NCBI GenBank assembly: GCA_016712675.1
Contig: JADJQR010000001.1
Location: 1 to 64,000 of the forward strand
Origin: a bacterium
Lineage (GTDB): Bacteria; Krumholzibacteriota; Krumholzibacteriia; LZORAL124-64-63
Direction of reading: 5' to 3'
DNA length: 64,000 nucleotides
Positions 32,713-42,115 of the stretch are shown piece by piece (position 1 is the stretch's first letter; each line of letters opens with the position of its first letter). The translations under genes and the position numbers were made by a program. The notes under the pieces were generated by a model, which was not told the origin of the DNA, did no database searches, and saw only the letters and a program-made list of their open reading frames with translations.

Positions 32713-33995
32713 CGGAAGTCACCCCCGACGATGATCCGGACGCCCGTGACCGCGCCGGTTCTCGGCGGGGCCGTGTCCGGCGGTCCGCCGGCGTCGGTGC
32801 CCAGGAAGGTCGGCATGATGCCGGATTCGCCCTGCAGCGCCGTCAGCAGCCGCGCGGACTGCTCGTCGGCCGAGGTCCCGGTTCCCGGGCCCGGCGCCGC
32901 TCCGGTGGCCGTGGCGAGGGCGACATCCCCGGTCATCTCCGCCATCACGCCCGCTTCCTGGAACCCCCCATCAGCCTGGTGCGCCTTCTGGAACTCGGCC
33001 GCGGCCTCGGCGTACCGTCCCTGTTCGTGGAACAGCAGGCCACGGCTATAGGCGAGCACGGCGGTGAACGACTCGGTCGGCACCTTCTGGATCGCATCGC
33101 GCTCGGCAGCGGTGATCGTGATCCCCAGGTCGTCGATGATGTCGAAGACCAGGTCCTTCTCGAGGCGGAAGAACCCGGATTCGTCGCCGGTCACGCCGTC
33201 AAGATCCCGGCTTTCGGCCGCCACCACGTCCGCAAGCGCACTGTAGGCTTCCAGCCGGCCGTTGCCCGGCGCCTGAAGCGATCCGGTCACCACCCGCCGG
33301 CTGCCCAGCAGTCGGCCGGTGCGCAGGCGGGTGTCCGGGTCCGCGAGATCCGAGTTCGCCAGCGCCAGTTCACGGATCAGCTGCTCGATCTGCAGCCGCT
33401 CGACTACGCGCAACGAGGCGATCTTGCCGAGATCCAACGCGAGGAATTCCGCGAGTCCCCGGGCCAGCGGGGCCAGCTCCGCGGGCAGATCGGCGCCATC
33501 GAACGCGACGACCGCGATCGTGTTGTCCGGCGGTCCGGTGAACCGCCCGTCCCGTTCCGCCGCGAGAGCATCCTGGGCGAGTCGTTCGGCCCGTTGGCGC
33601 ACAAGGGTCTCGAAGCGCAGGTGCGCCAGTCGGCGCGTCTCCCTGTCCGGGCGGGACGCCAGCACCTGCCGGAAGAAGCCGAGCGCGGCCCCTTGGTCCC
33701 CGAGCGCTTCCCGCACGAGTCCCTGATAGAGCCGCGTGCGCTCGTCCGGGCCCAGGCGGGCGGCTTCGGCCAAGGCGGAATCGGCGGCCGCGTGCCGTCC
33801 CAGGTGATACCGGGCCACGCCCGCTTCACGCCAGGCGGCAGCGCTGAGGGGATTGCCGGACAGTTCCCGCTGGAACGCCGCCGTCGCCTCCTCGTAGGCG
33901 CCCGAAGCCAGCAGTTGTCGTCCCTGGTAGTAGGCTCCCGGCGCGCACGCCCCGACCGTCAACAGGGCCAGGACCAATGCCCAGAATCGTGCCAT
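32709..33995 (-). CDS. TPR lipoprotein with a CsgG-like domain
   Basis: 428 residues from the ATG at 33995. The lipobox is LTVGACAP. TPR-like helices come first (YYQGRQLLASGAYEEATAAF, AAWREAGVARYHLGRHAAAD), then a CsgG/TolB-N-type domain: NTIAVVAFDGADLPAELAPL, RGLAEFLALDLGKIASLRVV, RLLGSRRVVTGSL. A further TPR lies near residue 320 (YSRGLLFHEQGRYAEAAAEF). CsgG proteins form outer-membrane secretion pores for curli; CsgG-domain relatives with TPRs are common and their export role is unproven. First gene of the five-gene operon ending at 28497. Confidence 0.85.
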   Translation of the reverse strand: MARFWALVLALLTVGACAPGAYYQGRQLLASGAYEEATAAFQRELSGNPLSAAAWREAGVARYHLGRHAAADSALAEAARLGPDERTRLYQGLVREALGDQGAALGFFRQVLASRPDRETRRLAHLRFETLVRQRAERLAQDALAAERDGRFTGPPDNTIAVVAFDGADLPAELAPLARGLAEFLALDLGKIASLRVVERLQIEQLIRELALANSDLADPDTRLRTGRLLGSRRVVTGSLQAPGNGRLEAYSALADVVAAESRDLDGVTGDESGFFRLEKDLVFDIIDDLGITITAAERDAIQKVPTESFTAVLAYSRGLLFHEQGRYAEAAAEFQKAHQADGGFQEAGVMAEMTGDVALATATGAAPGPGTGTSADEQSARLLTALQGESGIMPTFLGTDAGGPPDTAPPRTGAVTGVRIIVGGDFR

Positions 33996-34138
33996 GGCGG
34001 GTCGTCCTTTCCGGCCTATCGCTTGAGCGGACGGGATCATACTACGGACCGGGACGGTCTGTCCAAGGCGGCGTTGGGGGGCGGCGGTACGGAGAGGCCG
34101 AACGGCCTACGCTTCGCCCGGTCAGAAGGCAAATGCGA

Positions 34139-35758
34139 TCAACGCGCGCGACGCGACGCGCTCTCCAGCATACCCAGCGCACCGATCAGTCCGCAATCCT
34201 CGTGTCCGCCTGGCAGACAGGGTGACTGGGCGGTCAGGTGGTAGTTACCGCCCCCACGGTCGCTGAAGAGCGGATCGGCAGCGAAATTGCCATCGCGTCC
34301 GATCCGATGCATGACAGCACCGCCGTCAGCGTCCCCGTTGCCATAGTAGTCGCAACACAACAACGCGGGGCTCACGGCACCGAATGCGATCCCGAGCGGG
34401 CCATTGAAGGCGACGATGCAGTTCTGGATGGATGTATTCCACTCGCTGTACACGGCGGCCCCGAAAGAACCCTGGGTGACGCCATTGGCCACGATCGTGC
34501 AGTTGACGATGTTCACGCCTTCCGAGGAGCTGGCGAGATAGAGGGCACTACCCTGCTGGCCGGCCGTGTTGTCGGCGAAGAGCGAGCGGGAGACGGAGCC
34601 GCTCGCTAAGAAGCAGGCACCACCTTTGCCGGAGGACGGGAAGGAGGCATTGGCCTCGAACGTGCAATTGCTGATTCGGGCCCGGCCATAGATGGCACCG
34701 CCGCTACCGCTGTAGACGTTGGTGTTTTCGCGAAAGAGGCTGTGGCGCACAACGCAGTCGGCACCGGTCAAGGGATCGACGAAGATCGCGCCTCCGGACA
34801 TCGGGTCGACAGCCGCCGCGCTTGCACCCATGAGCGCGTCCATGACGCCGCTTCGATTGCCGAAGAATTCACAGTCGTCGAATTCCGGCGCGGAGTTCCC
34901 GGATACGTGCACGGCGCCACCACCGCCGGTCACGATGTTTCCATCGAAGAGCACGCGCTCGAAGCGGGGGCTAGCATCGACGATCGCGACCCCGCCGCCC
35001 GTCGAGCCATGGCCGTTGGCGATCGTCAGGTCCTTGATCGTCGTGGACTGGGACTGGCCGTTCGAGATGCTCAATATGTGGTTGCCACCGGCCAGACCGC
35101 TGCGTCCGACGATTCGGCAGTTCGCGCGCTGACCGGATCCGGAGCGGATCGTCAGCGACTTCCCCTGAAGCGTGATATCCCAGTTCCCGGGCCCGGTGAA
35201 AGTGCCATCTCCGAGTTGTACGATATCGCCGGCGTCAGCGGCGTTGATGGCTGCCTGGATGGTGGCGTAGGGACCGGAGCCATCGGCAAGGACCGAACGG
35301 ATCGGCGGACTGCCCGTCGCGAGACATGCGATCGGGCCGCAGGGCATCTCGCCGAGCGCGATGAGACCCGAGGCGTCACCGGCTTCGGCCGGGTCGAACT
35401 CGACGATAACCTCGGCGAAGCCGCGCGGTTCGATGGCGAGAGGATAAGCCGAGGCGTCGACCAGCGTGAACGCAGCGTGGTCACTCGACGGCTGCAACGT
35501 GAGTGGCGTATCGCCGAGGTTCCAGATCGTCACGCCGCGTCGGACGGGTGTGCCGATCGGCGTAGTACCGAAATCCAACTGTGCCGGATCCGCATCGCAG
35601 CCCGTGTTGACATCCAGCTCGCTCTTCGTGCCGCAGCCCGATCCGTGCAGTGAGACGAACGCAAGGAACAGGCACCAGAAGAGCCGCTGAGCGCCTCCGA
35701 TTCCGAGTTCGCCACGGATGGCGCACGGCCGCCGCATCGTGTCGTCGCCTCTGGTCAT
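34139..35758 (-). CDS. Right-handed beta-helix lipoprotein with an ASH-like domain
   Basis: 539 residues from the ATG at 35758 (GGAGACG). The lipobox is VSLHGSGCGT. An Ig-like ASH/HYDIN domain follows at about 60-150 (DPAQLDFGTTPIGTPVRRGV, FAEVIVEFDPAEAG). A parallel beta-helix comes after it: SVLADGSGPYATIQAAINAA, DAGDIVQLGDGTF, then repeats such as GGGVAIVDASPRFERVLFDG and ISNCTFEANASF. It ends GLIGALGMLE, typical of this group. Likely a surface-exposed carbohydrate-binding or lyase-like protein, but no catalytic motif is identifiable. It is transcribed alone. Confidence 0.82.
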   Translation of the reverse strand: MTRGDDTMRRPCAIRGELGIGGAQRLFWCLFLAFVSLHGSGCGTKSELDVNTGCDADPAQLDFGTTPIGTPVRRGVTIWNLGDTPLTLQPSSDHAAFTLVDASAYPLAIEPRGFAEVIVEFDPAEAGDASGLIALGEMPCGPIACLATGSPPIRSVLADGSGPYATIQAAINAADAGDIVQLGDGTFTGPGNWDITLQGKSLTIRSGSGQRANCRIVGRSGLAGGNHILSISNGQSQSTTIKDLTIANGHGSTGGGVAIVDASPRFERVLFDGNIVTGGGGAVHVSGNSAPEFDDCEFFGNRSGVMDALMGASAAAVDPMSGGAIFVDPLTGADCVVRHSLFRENTNVYSGSGGAIYGRARISNCTFEANASFPSSGKGGACFLASGSVSRSLFADNTAGQQGSALYLASSSEGVNIVNCTIVANGVTQGSFGAAVYSEWNTSIQNCIVAFNGPLGIAFGAVSPALLCCDYYGNGDADGGAVMHRIGRDGNFAADPLFSDRGGGNYHLTAQSPCLPGGHEDCGLIGALGMLESASRRAR

Positions 35759-35838
35759 GTCGTCTCCGATCCCCTGCACGTCGACCGAAGTCCGCATGGC
35801 GGGGCCGACCAGTATCGTCGCTATCGTAGCACACATGG

Positions 35839-35855
35839 TGGGGCACGGTGCCCCA
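35839..35855. promoter_or_regulatory. Small perfect hairpin upstream of the beta-helix gene
   Basis: TGGGGCA-CGG-TGCCCCA, about 80 bases before the start codon at 35758 on the minus strand, with TGTGTGCTACGATAGCGACG between. It could be an operator or leader hairpin. The surrounding 274 bases (35759-36032) hold no gene. Confidence 0.4.
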
Positions 35856-36032
35856 GACAGCAGTTGCGATCGGGACCCGCGACCACCGCGCACTCCTCAA
35901 AGAGCACGGATGTTCACGATAGATGATCAAAGTGCATGGCGCGCCGGCAGACAGAAGTGGGCACCACCGTGTCGGCCCGCCGGGCACCGCGGACGAACAC
36001 CAGCGTACCCCCACCACACGGCCGCACCACGC

Positions 36033-39000
36033 TCAAGACATTCCCCGTCGCTCCTCAACCCATCCGTAGGCCACCGGCATCACCAACTGCGTCAACAGCG
36101 TGCAGGTGACCAGCCCGCCCATCACCACCACCGCCAGCGGCTTCTGGATGTCCGCGCCCGAACCGGTGGCCGCCAGCATGGGCGCGTGACCGATGAAGCT
36201 GGTCAGCGCCGTCATCAGCAGCGGCCGGAAACGCAGGTCGCAGCCGCGGACGATGGTCTCTTCCAGCGTGCAGCCGCCCTGGCGCAGCTGCCGGAAGAAC
36301 GCCATCAGCACGACGCCGTTCTGCACGGCGATGCCCAACAGCACGATGAACGCCACGGCCGCGCTGACCGACAGCGGCATGCCGAAGACGACGACGGCGA
36401 CCACGCCGCCCACCAGCGCGAACGGCAGGTTCAGCAGCACCAGGAAGCAGTGGCGGAAGCTGCCCAGCGCCAGGTGCAGCAGGATCATGATCAGCAGCAG
36501 CGCTATGGGCACCACGATGCCCAGCTGCCGCATGGCCCGCTGCTGGTTCTCGAACTGACCGCCGTACTCCAGGCGGTAGCCGGACGGCAGCTCGCGCGCC
36601 AGCGGGTCCACCGCCGCGCGCACGTCGGCCACGAACCCGCCCAGGTCGCGGCCGCGCACGTTGGCCTCCACCACGACGCGGCGCATGCCGTTCTCGCGCG
36701 TGACCTGCGCGGGGGCTTCGACCAGTCTGAACGCGGCCAGCTGGCCCAGGGGCACGCGCTCGCCGCCCGGGGCCGGGATCAACAGCCGTTCCAGTTCGGC
36801 CACGTCGCGGCGCGCCGCCTCCGGGAAGCGCACCACCACGGCGATGCGGCGGTCCTCCTCGATGAGCGTCGTGGCCAGGCGGCCGGCCGCGGCCGTCTCG
36901 AGGGTGTCGTTGATCAGGCCCACGTCGATGCCGTGGCGCGCGGCGGCCTCGCGGTCGATCACCGCGTCCAGCTGCGCCATGCCGGTCACCTGCTCGACCT
37001 TGATGTCCCGGGCGCCGGGAATCGCCTGCATGGCGGCCGCGGCGCGGTCGGCCACGTCCTTCAGCAGCTCGAGGTCGGTCCCGAAGATCTTCACCGCCAG
37101 GTCGCTCTTCACGCCCGAGATCAGCTCGTTCACGCGCAGCGCAATGGGCTGCGAGAACGAGTAGCGCAGGCCCGGCACCTGGGCCAGGTCGGCGGCGATG
37201 GCGGCCACCAGGTCGGCCTTCGATCGCCCGCGCGCGAACGCGCCGCGCGGCTTGAGCATCACGAACACGTCGGTCTGCTCAGGGCCCATCGGATCCTCGC
37301 TGATCTCCGCGCGGCCGGTCTTGCTGACCACGGTGGCCACTTCGGGGAAGGACAGCAGGCGCTTCTCCAGGTACGTGGCCGTCTGCACCGAACCCTCCAG
37401 CGAGGCGTTCGGCAGGCGCACCACGTTGATGGCGATCGAGCCCTCGTCCAGGGGCGGCATGAACTCGGTGCCGATGAGCGGCAGCAGCGCCACGCTGCCG
37501 GCCAGCACGGCCGCGCTCAGGCCCAGGGTCAGGCCGCGGCGGCGCAGCGCGCCCCGCAGCAACCGCAGGTACGCGGCGTGGAAGCGGCGCACGAAGCCGA
37601 ACTCGCGTTCGGGCGCAGCGCGCAGCAGCAGGTCGGCCAGCGCCGGCACCACCGTCAGCGCCACGCCCAGGCTGACCAGCAGCGAGATCAGCATCGTCAG
37701 GGCCAAGGGCGCGAACATGCGCCCCTCGATGCCCTGCAGCGTGAACAGCGGCACCAGCGTGATCGCGATGATCAGCACCGAGAACGCCACCGGGCGGGCC
37801 ACCTCGATCACGGCGCGGGCCACGACGTCGCGCGCCGACTCGTTGGTTTGCGCGTGCGCCAGGTGGCGGCGCACGTTCTCGACCACGACGATCGAGGCGT
37901 CCACCACCATGCCCACCGAGAACGCCAGGCCGCCCAGGCTCATCAGGTTGGCGGTCAGCCCGACCTGCCCCATCACGATGAACGTGACCAGGTAGGTCAG
38001 CGGCAGCGAGAAGACCACGATGAGCGCCGTGCGCAGCTCGGCCACGAACAGGAACAGGATGAGCACCACCAGCAGGCCGCCCTCCAGCAGCGCGTGGGTC
38101 ACGGTGTCCAGGCAGGCCTCGATCAGCGAGGTGCGGTCGTAGAAGACGTTCAGGCGCGCGCCCTCGGGCAGCGTGGGGCCCAACTCGCTCACCGCCTTCT
38201 TTACGCGGTCGACCACGTCGCGCGAGTTCTCGCCCTTCAGCATGATGACCATGCCGGCCACGACCTCGCCCTGGCCGTCGCGCGTGACCGCGCCCTGCCG
38301 CGGCTCGGCGCCGACCACCACCTCGGCCACGTCGCGAAGGTAGACCGGCGCGCCGTCCCGGGCGCCCAGCACCACCCGCTCGAGGTCCGGGATGTCGCGC
38401 AGCAGCCCCACCCCGCGCAGGTAGACCTGCTCCCAGCCGCGCACGATGACGCCGCCGGCGGCATTCGCGTTGCCGCGCTCGATGGCCTCGACCACGTCCG
38501 TCGAGGTGAGCCCGTAGGCCAGCAGGCGGTCCGGGTCCACCAGCACCTGGTACTGCTTGACCTGGCCGCCGAAGCTGTTCACCTCGTTCACGCCGGCAAT
38601 GGGCTTGAGCCGCGGCGCCACCAGCCAGTCCTGGATGGTGCGCAGTTCCATCGGGTCCAGGCCTTCGCCCTCGAGCGTGTACTGGAAGATCTCGCCCAGG
38701 CCGGTGCTGATGGGCCCCAGCTCGGCCTCGGCGCCGGGCGGCAGCTGCTCGCGCGCGGCGGCCAGCCGTTCGAAGACCACCTGCCGCGTCCAGTAGGTGT
38801 CGGCGCCGTCCTCGAAGGTGATGACCACCTGCGAGAGGCCCGCCTTCGACAGTGAGCGCACGCCGGTCACCCGCGGCAAGCCGCGCATCGCCAGCTCGAT
38901 CGGGTAGCTCACCCTCTGTTCCACGTCGACCGCCGCCAGGCCGGGCGACTGCGAGAGGATCATCACCTGCGTGCCGGTCACGTCGGGGAAGGCGTCGATG

Positions 39001-39098
39001 GGCAACCGCATCCACGCCGCCACGCCGATGGCCAGCACCACCGCGGTGGCCGCCAGCACCAGCACGCGGTTGCGCAGGAACCAGGTCAGGCTTCGCAT
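36033..39098 (-). CDS. cusA: Heavy-metal efflux RND pump, CusA-like
   Basis: 1021 residues, normal RND length, with 12 predicted membrane helices. It opens MRSLTWFLRNRVLVLAATAV and has the HME-family motifs WMRLPIDAFPDVTGTQVMIL and YPIELAMRGLPRVTGVRSLS. TM4 reads GGLAFSVGMVVDASIVVVEN, without the DFG motif of divalent-cation CzcA pumps, which favours monovalent Cu/Ag export. The ribosome site is AAGGGAAC. It is the last gene of the operon 42115-36033, 11 bases after the adaptor gene. It would assemble with that adaptor and the TolC-type channel across the envelope, driven by the proton gradient. Confidence 0.93.
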   Translation of the reverse strand: MRSLTWFLRNRVLVLAATAVVLAIGVAAWMRLPIDAFPDVTGTQVMILSQSPGLAAVDVEQRVSYPIELAMRGLPRVTGVRSLSKAGLSQVVITFEDGADTYWTRQVVFERLAAAREQLPPGAEAELGPISTGLGEIFQYTLEGEGLDPMELRTIQDWLVAPRLKPIAGVNEVNSFGGQVKQYQVLVDPDRLLAYGLTSTDVVEAIERGNANAAGGVIVRGWEQVYLRGVGLLRDIPDLERVVLGARDGAPVYLRDVAEVVVGAEPRQGAVTRDGQGEVVAGMVIMLKGENSRDVVDRVKKAVSELGPTLPEGARLNVFYDRTSLIEACLDTVTHALLEGGLLVVLILFLFVAELRTALIVVFSLPLTYLVTFIVMGQVGLTANLMSLGGLAFSVGMVVDASIVVVENVRRHLAHAQTNESARDVVARAVIEVARPVAFSVLIIAITLVPLFTLQGIEGRMFAPLALTMLISLLVSLGVALTVVPALADLLLRAAPEREFGFVRRFHAAYLRLLRGALRRRGLTLGLSAAVLAGSVALLPLIGTEFMPPLDEGSIAINVVRLPNASLEGSVQTATYLEKRLLSFPEVATVVSKTGRAEISEDPMGPEQTDVFVMLKPRGAFARGRSKADLVAAIAADLAQVPGLRYSFSQPIALRVNELISGVKSDLAVKIFGTDLELLKDVADRAAAAMQAIPGARDIKVEQVTGMAQLDAVIDREAAARHGIDVGLINDTLETAAAGRLATTLIEEDRRIAVVVRFPEAARRDVAELERLLIPAPGGERVPLGQLAAFRLVEAPAQVTRENGMRRVVVEANVRGRDLGGFVADVRAAVDPLARELPSGYRLEYGGQFENQQRAMRQLGIVVPIALLLIMILLHLALGSFRHCFLVLLNLPFALVGGVVAVVVFGMPLSVSAAVAFIVLLGIAVQNGVVLMAFFRQLRQGGCTLEETIVRGCDLRFRPLLMTALTSFIGHAPMLAATGSGADIQKPLAVVVMGGLVTCTLLTQLVMPVAYGWVEERRGMS

Positions 39099-39109
39099 CT
39101 CGGTTCCCT

Positions 39110-40465
39110 TCAGTCCGCGCAACCGGCGCCCATCTTGGAGCGCAGCACGTCCGATTTGAGGAGGAAGGCGCCCTCGGCAACGACGGTCTCGTCGCCGCGC
39201 AGCCCGCCGGTGATCTCGATGATGTCGCCCCACGTGCGCCCGGTGGTGACCGGGCGCCTGACGTAGTAGTCGCCCTCGTGGTGCGTGAACACGAAGCGGC
39301 GGCCCTCGTCCTCGAGCACCGCGTCCAGCGGCAGCACCAGCGCGTCCCCGTCGCCCGTCAGCAGCACCTGCACGGCGGCGAACATGCCGGCCAGCAGGCG
39401 CCGGTCGGGGTTGGGCACGGTCACGCGCAGCTTCACCGTGCGCGAGGCCTCGTCGATCGAGGGGCTGACGAAGTCCACCGTGCCGGCGAACGACTGGCCG
39501 GGCCAGGCCCGCACCGAGACCGCGGCCGGCAGCGACCCGTCACCGGCCTGCCGCAGGCGGGCCAGGTCGCGCTCGTAGAGGTCGGCCCGGACCCAGACGA
39601 CGTCGATGTCGCCGATCGTCGCCATCACCTCCTCGGTGTGGGCGCGCTCGCCGCCGACGGCGTGCAGCGTCAGCACCGTGCCGTCGCGGGGGGCGCGCAG
39701 GCGCAGCAGGCCCGTGGCGTCGCCGACGTTCGCGTCGGCCGTGACGCCCAGGCGCGCGGCCTGCGCCGCCGCGGCATCGACGCGGATGCGCGCCGCCTCC
39801 AGCTCCTGCGCGGCCGCCTGCAGGTCCTTCTGCGCGGCAATGCCCTGTTCGCGCAGCGCGGTCGCCCGTTCGTGGGCCTGCGTCGCCGCGGCCAGCTGCG
39901 CGCGGGCCCCGCGCAGGGCGGCCGCGGCCTGCGCCGCCTCGCCGCTCTCGATCTCGACCAGCACGTCGCCGCGCCGCACGCGATCGCCGACGGTCGCCAG
40001 CACGCGCCGCACCACGCCCTCGGCCGGCGGCGCCAGGTGCGCCACGCGCCGCTCGTCGAACAACACCTCGCCCGTCAGCTCCAGCGGCGCGCGCACCGGC
40101 GCGCGCGCGGGCACCGCCTTGTGCAGCAGCCCGCCCGTGAACAGGTCGGCCGGCGCCCTGGCCACGCCCACCTCGTAGCGGCACTCGTCGCAGGCGTGGG
40201 TCTTCATGGCGTGCTCGCAGGAGGCCGCGAAGAGGGTCTCGACGGGCTGGTCCAGGTCGGAGGCCTCGGCGGCGCCGTGGTCGTGGCCGGCGTGGTCGTC
40301 GTGATCGACTTGGTCCTCCTGCGCGACCGCCGCAACGGCCGCGTGGTCATGCCCGGTGTGATCGTGGCCGTCATGTTCATCGTGCGCGGCCTTCTGGCCG
40401 TCCCTGCCGCAGCCCGCGGCCAGCAGCGCGGCCGCCAGCGCCAGCGGGAGGATGATCGCTTTCAT
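39110..40465 (-). CDS. cusB: Periplasmic adaptor (membrane fusion) lipoprotein of the metal efflux pump
   Basis: 451 residues. The lipobox is LLAAGCGRD. A His/Asp-rich segment at about 28-66 (HDEHDGHDHTGHDHA, HDDHAGHDHG) probably binds metal. Then CEHAMKTHACDECRYEVGV, the Cys-containing heavy-metal-binding domain found before CusB-type adaptors. The adaptor core follows: biotinyl-lipoyl-like halves (APPAEGVVRRVLATVGDRVR, LRAPRDGTVLTLHAVGG), a coiled coil, and beta-barrel/MP domains (GTVDFVSPSIDEASRTVKLR). The start codon overlaps the TolC-type stop (ATGA at 40465-40462). Confidence 0.9.
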   Translation of the reverse strand: MKAIILPLALAAALLAAGCGRDGQKAAHDEHDGHDHTGHDHAAVAAVAQEDQVDHDDHAGHDHGAAEASDLDQPVETLFAASCEHAMKTHACDECRYEVGVARAPADLFTGGLLHKAVPARAPVRAPLELTGEVLFDERRVAHLAPPAEGVVRRVLATVGDRVRRGDVLVEIESGEAAQAAAALRGARAQLAAATQAHERATALREQGIAAQKDLQAAAQELEAARIRVDAAAAQAARLGVTADANVGDATGLLRLRAPRDGTVLTLHAVGGERAHTEEVMATIGDIDVVWVRADLYERDLARLRQAGDGSLPAAVSVRAWPGQSFAGTVDFVSPSIDEASRTVKLRVTVPNPDRRLLAGMFAAVQVLLTGDGDALVLPLDAVLEDEGRRFVFTHHEGDYYVRRPVTTGRTWGDIIEITGGLRGDETVVAEGAFLLKSDVLRSKMGAGCAD

Positions 40466-41694
40466 GGCCGGTCCCCTTCGTGCAGCGGCGGCAGCGCCGC
40501 CAAGTACGCGACATCGAGCGCCGCCAGCGCGGCGGACAGTCGCAGGTCGTTCAGGTCGCGCCGCGCTTCGAGTTGCTCGCGCTGCGCCCGCAGCGCTTCG
40601 TCCAGCGGCAGCTCGCCCAGCCCGTAGGCCGCCTCGGCCAGCCGGACGCTGGCGTCAAGGGCGAGCGCCACGTCGTCGGCATCGGCCGCCAGCGCCGACT
40701 GCAGTTCGTGGTGCCGCTGCCAGGCGGAGGTCAGCTGTGCCAGACGCGCGGCTCGCGCGGCCACCAGGTCCGCCTGGGCCAGCCGCGTGGCGGCGTCGGC
40801 CAGCTGCCGCTCGCCGTGTCCGCGCGCGAAGATCGGCAGCGAGAACGAGACGCCCCACTGCGTCAGGTCCGCGTGCTCCTCGCGCCCGCCGCCTGCGAAG
40901 ATCCCGGCCTGCGGCCAGGCCAGCGCGCCGGCCTCGGCACGGCGCGCCGTTGCCGCCCGCGTCGCGGCTTCCAGCGCTGCCAGCGCGGGGTGTGTGCGCG
41001 CCGCGGCGCGCGCCACCGGCAGGGCGGGCGGCGCCGGCCATTCCAGCGCCCCTTGGACGCGCGGCAGGTCGTCGGATTCCCACGGCAGCGACGCGGCCAG
41101 CTGCGCCCGCGCCGCCAGCTCCTCGGCGCGCGCGGTCGCCTGCGCCGCGCGGGCGCGCGCCAGCGCCACGGTGGCCAGCGCCTCGTCCAGGGCGCCGGTG
41201 TCACCGGCCAGGTGGCGGGCGGCGGCGATGGCGCGCAGGCGCTCCTGCACCGCGGCCCCCTCGTCGGCCAGCGCGCGCTGCGCGCCGGCGTGCACGGCCG
41301 CCAGCCAGGCGCGAGCCGCCTCGGCCGCCGCCCGCGCCGCGGCATCGTCGGCCCAGGCCTCGGCCGCCCGCAGGTTCGAGCGCGCCGCGCCGATGCGTGG
41401 CCCGCGCCCGGCCAGGTCGAGCTGCTGGCTCACGCGCCAGCCGCGGTCGCGGTACGATTCCCGCCGCGTGAACTCCAGTTCCAGTTCCGGGTTGTGCGCC
41501 CAGGCGCGGGCGGTGCCCAGGGCACCGGCCGCTTGATCCAGGTGCGCACGCGCGGCCAGCACCTGCGGCGCGCGCTCGCGCGCCAGGCGCAGCACGGCGT
41601 CACGGTCCAGGGCAAGCGTCTGCGCGTGCGCTGGCAGGGCCGCCAGCGCCGCCAGCGCAAGGGCGAGCAAGCCCCATCGGTTCAGGGTCGTCAT
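40462..41694 (-). CDS. TolC-family outer-membrane efflux channel
   Basis: 410 residues from the ATG at 41694, with a signal peptide (about 1-24, LPAHAQ). Two paired coiled-coil/strand repeats are typical of TolC/CusC: LARERAPQVLAARAHLDQAA, PELELEFTRRESYRDRGWRV, then AGIFAGGGREEHADLTQWGV and FSLPIFARGHGERQLADAAT. Very Ala-rich helices. Second gene in the pump operon, translationally coupled to the adaptor. Confidence 0.9.
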   Translation of the reverse strand: MTTLNRWGLLALALAALAALPAHAQTLALDRDAVLRLARERAPQVLAARAHLDQAAGALGTARAWAHNPELELEFTRRESYRDRGWRVSQQLDLAGRGPRIGAARSNLRAAEAWADDAAARAAAEAARAWLAAVHAGAQRALADEGAAVQERLRAIAAARHLAGDTGALDEALATVALARARAAQATARAEELAARAQLAASLPWESDDLPRVQGALEWPAPPALPVARAAARTHPALAALEAATRAATARRAEAGALAWPQAGIFAGGGREEHADLTQWGVSFSLPIFARGHGERQLADAATRLAQADLVAARAARLAQLTSAWQRHHELQSALAADADDVALALDASVRLAEAAYGLGELPLDEALRAQREQLEARRDLNDLRLSAALAALDVAYLAALPPLHEGDRP

Positions 41695-41773
41695 CGGAAG
41701 GTCCTCCGCGGCACGACAGGTCGCACACCGGCCCACCACGGACCGGCGTCACGTCACGGGCCTGGCCGGAGGC

Positions 41774-42115
41774 TCACAAGCGGAGGATGGTCGTTCGCGC
41801 CGGCGTGGGCGGCGGGACGGGAACGGCGGTCAGGGCTGCGGGGCCCGCGTCGGTGCTGATGGTCGGCAGGGCCGGCGGCAGAGGCAGCAGCGCGGGTTGC
41901 GGTGCCGTCGGCGTGAGCGTCGGCAGCAGGGGGTCGGTGTCGGTGCTTCCGCGCACCGCGCAGCACGTACAATCGGGCACGGGCGCCAGGGGACCGCTCT
42001 CGCAGGGCTCGTCGCAGCACAACGGGTCGCAATGCGCATGCGTGGCGGCCAGGGCGTTGGCCCCGATCACCAGGCAGCCCAGCAGGGCCAGGAGGATGCG
42101 GATGCGTTTGGGCAT
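41774..42115 (-). CDS. Small Cys-rich secreted protein heading the metal efflux operon
   Basis: 113 residues from the ATG at 42115. The signal peptide is about 1-23 (GANALAATHAH). Eight cysteines and two histidines lie within 35 residues: HAHCDPLCCDEPCESG and VPDCTCCAVRG. A Pro-rich tail ends TPARTTILRL. I recognise no family. Position at the head of a Cu/Ag-type efflux operon and the Cys clusters suggest a periplasmic metal chaperone or sensor. The 423 bases upstream to 42538 carry no gene and should hold the operon promoter and the divergent promoter for 42539. Confidence 0.7.
   Translation of the reverse strand: MPKRIRILLALLGCLVIGANALAATHAHCDPLCCDEPCESGPLAPVPDCTCCAVRGSTDTDPLLPTLTPTAPQPALLPLPPALPTISTDAGPAALTAVPVPPPTPARTTILRL

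Noticed and set aside
35718-38855. Plus-strand open frame of over 1000 codons
   Set aside because: Antisense shadow of the RND pump; extremely rich in His, Gln and Arg with no domain.
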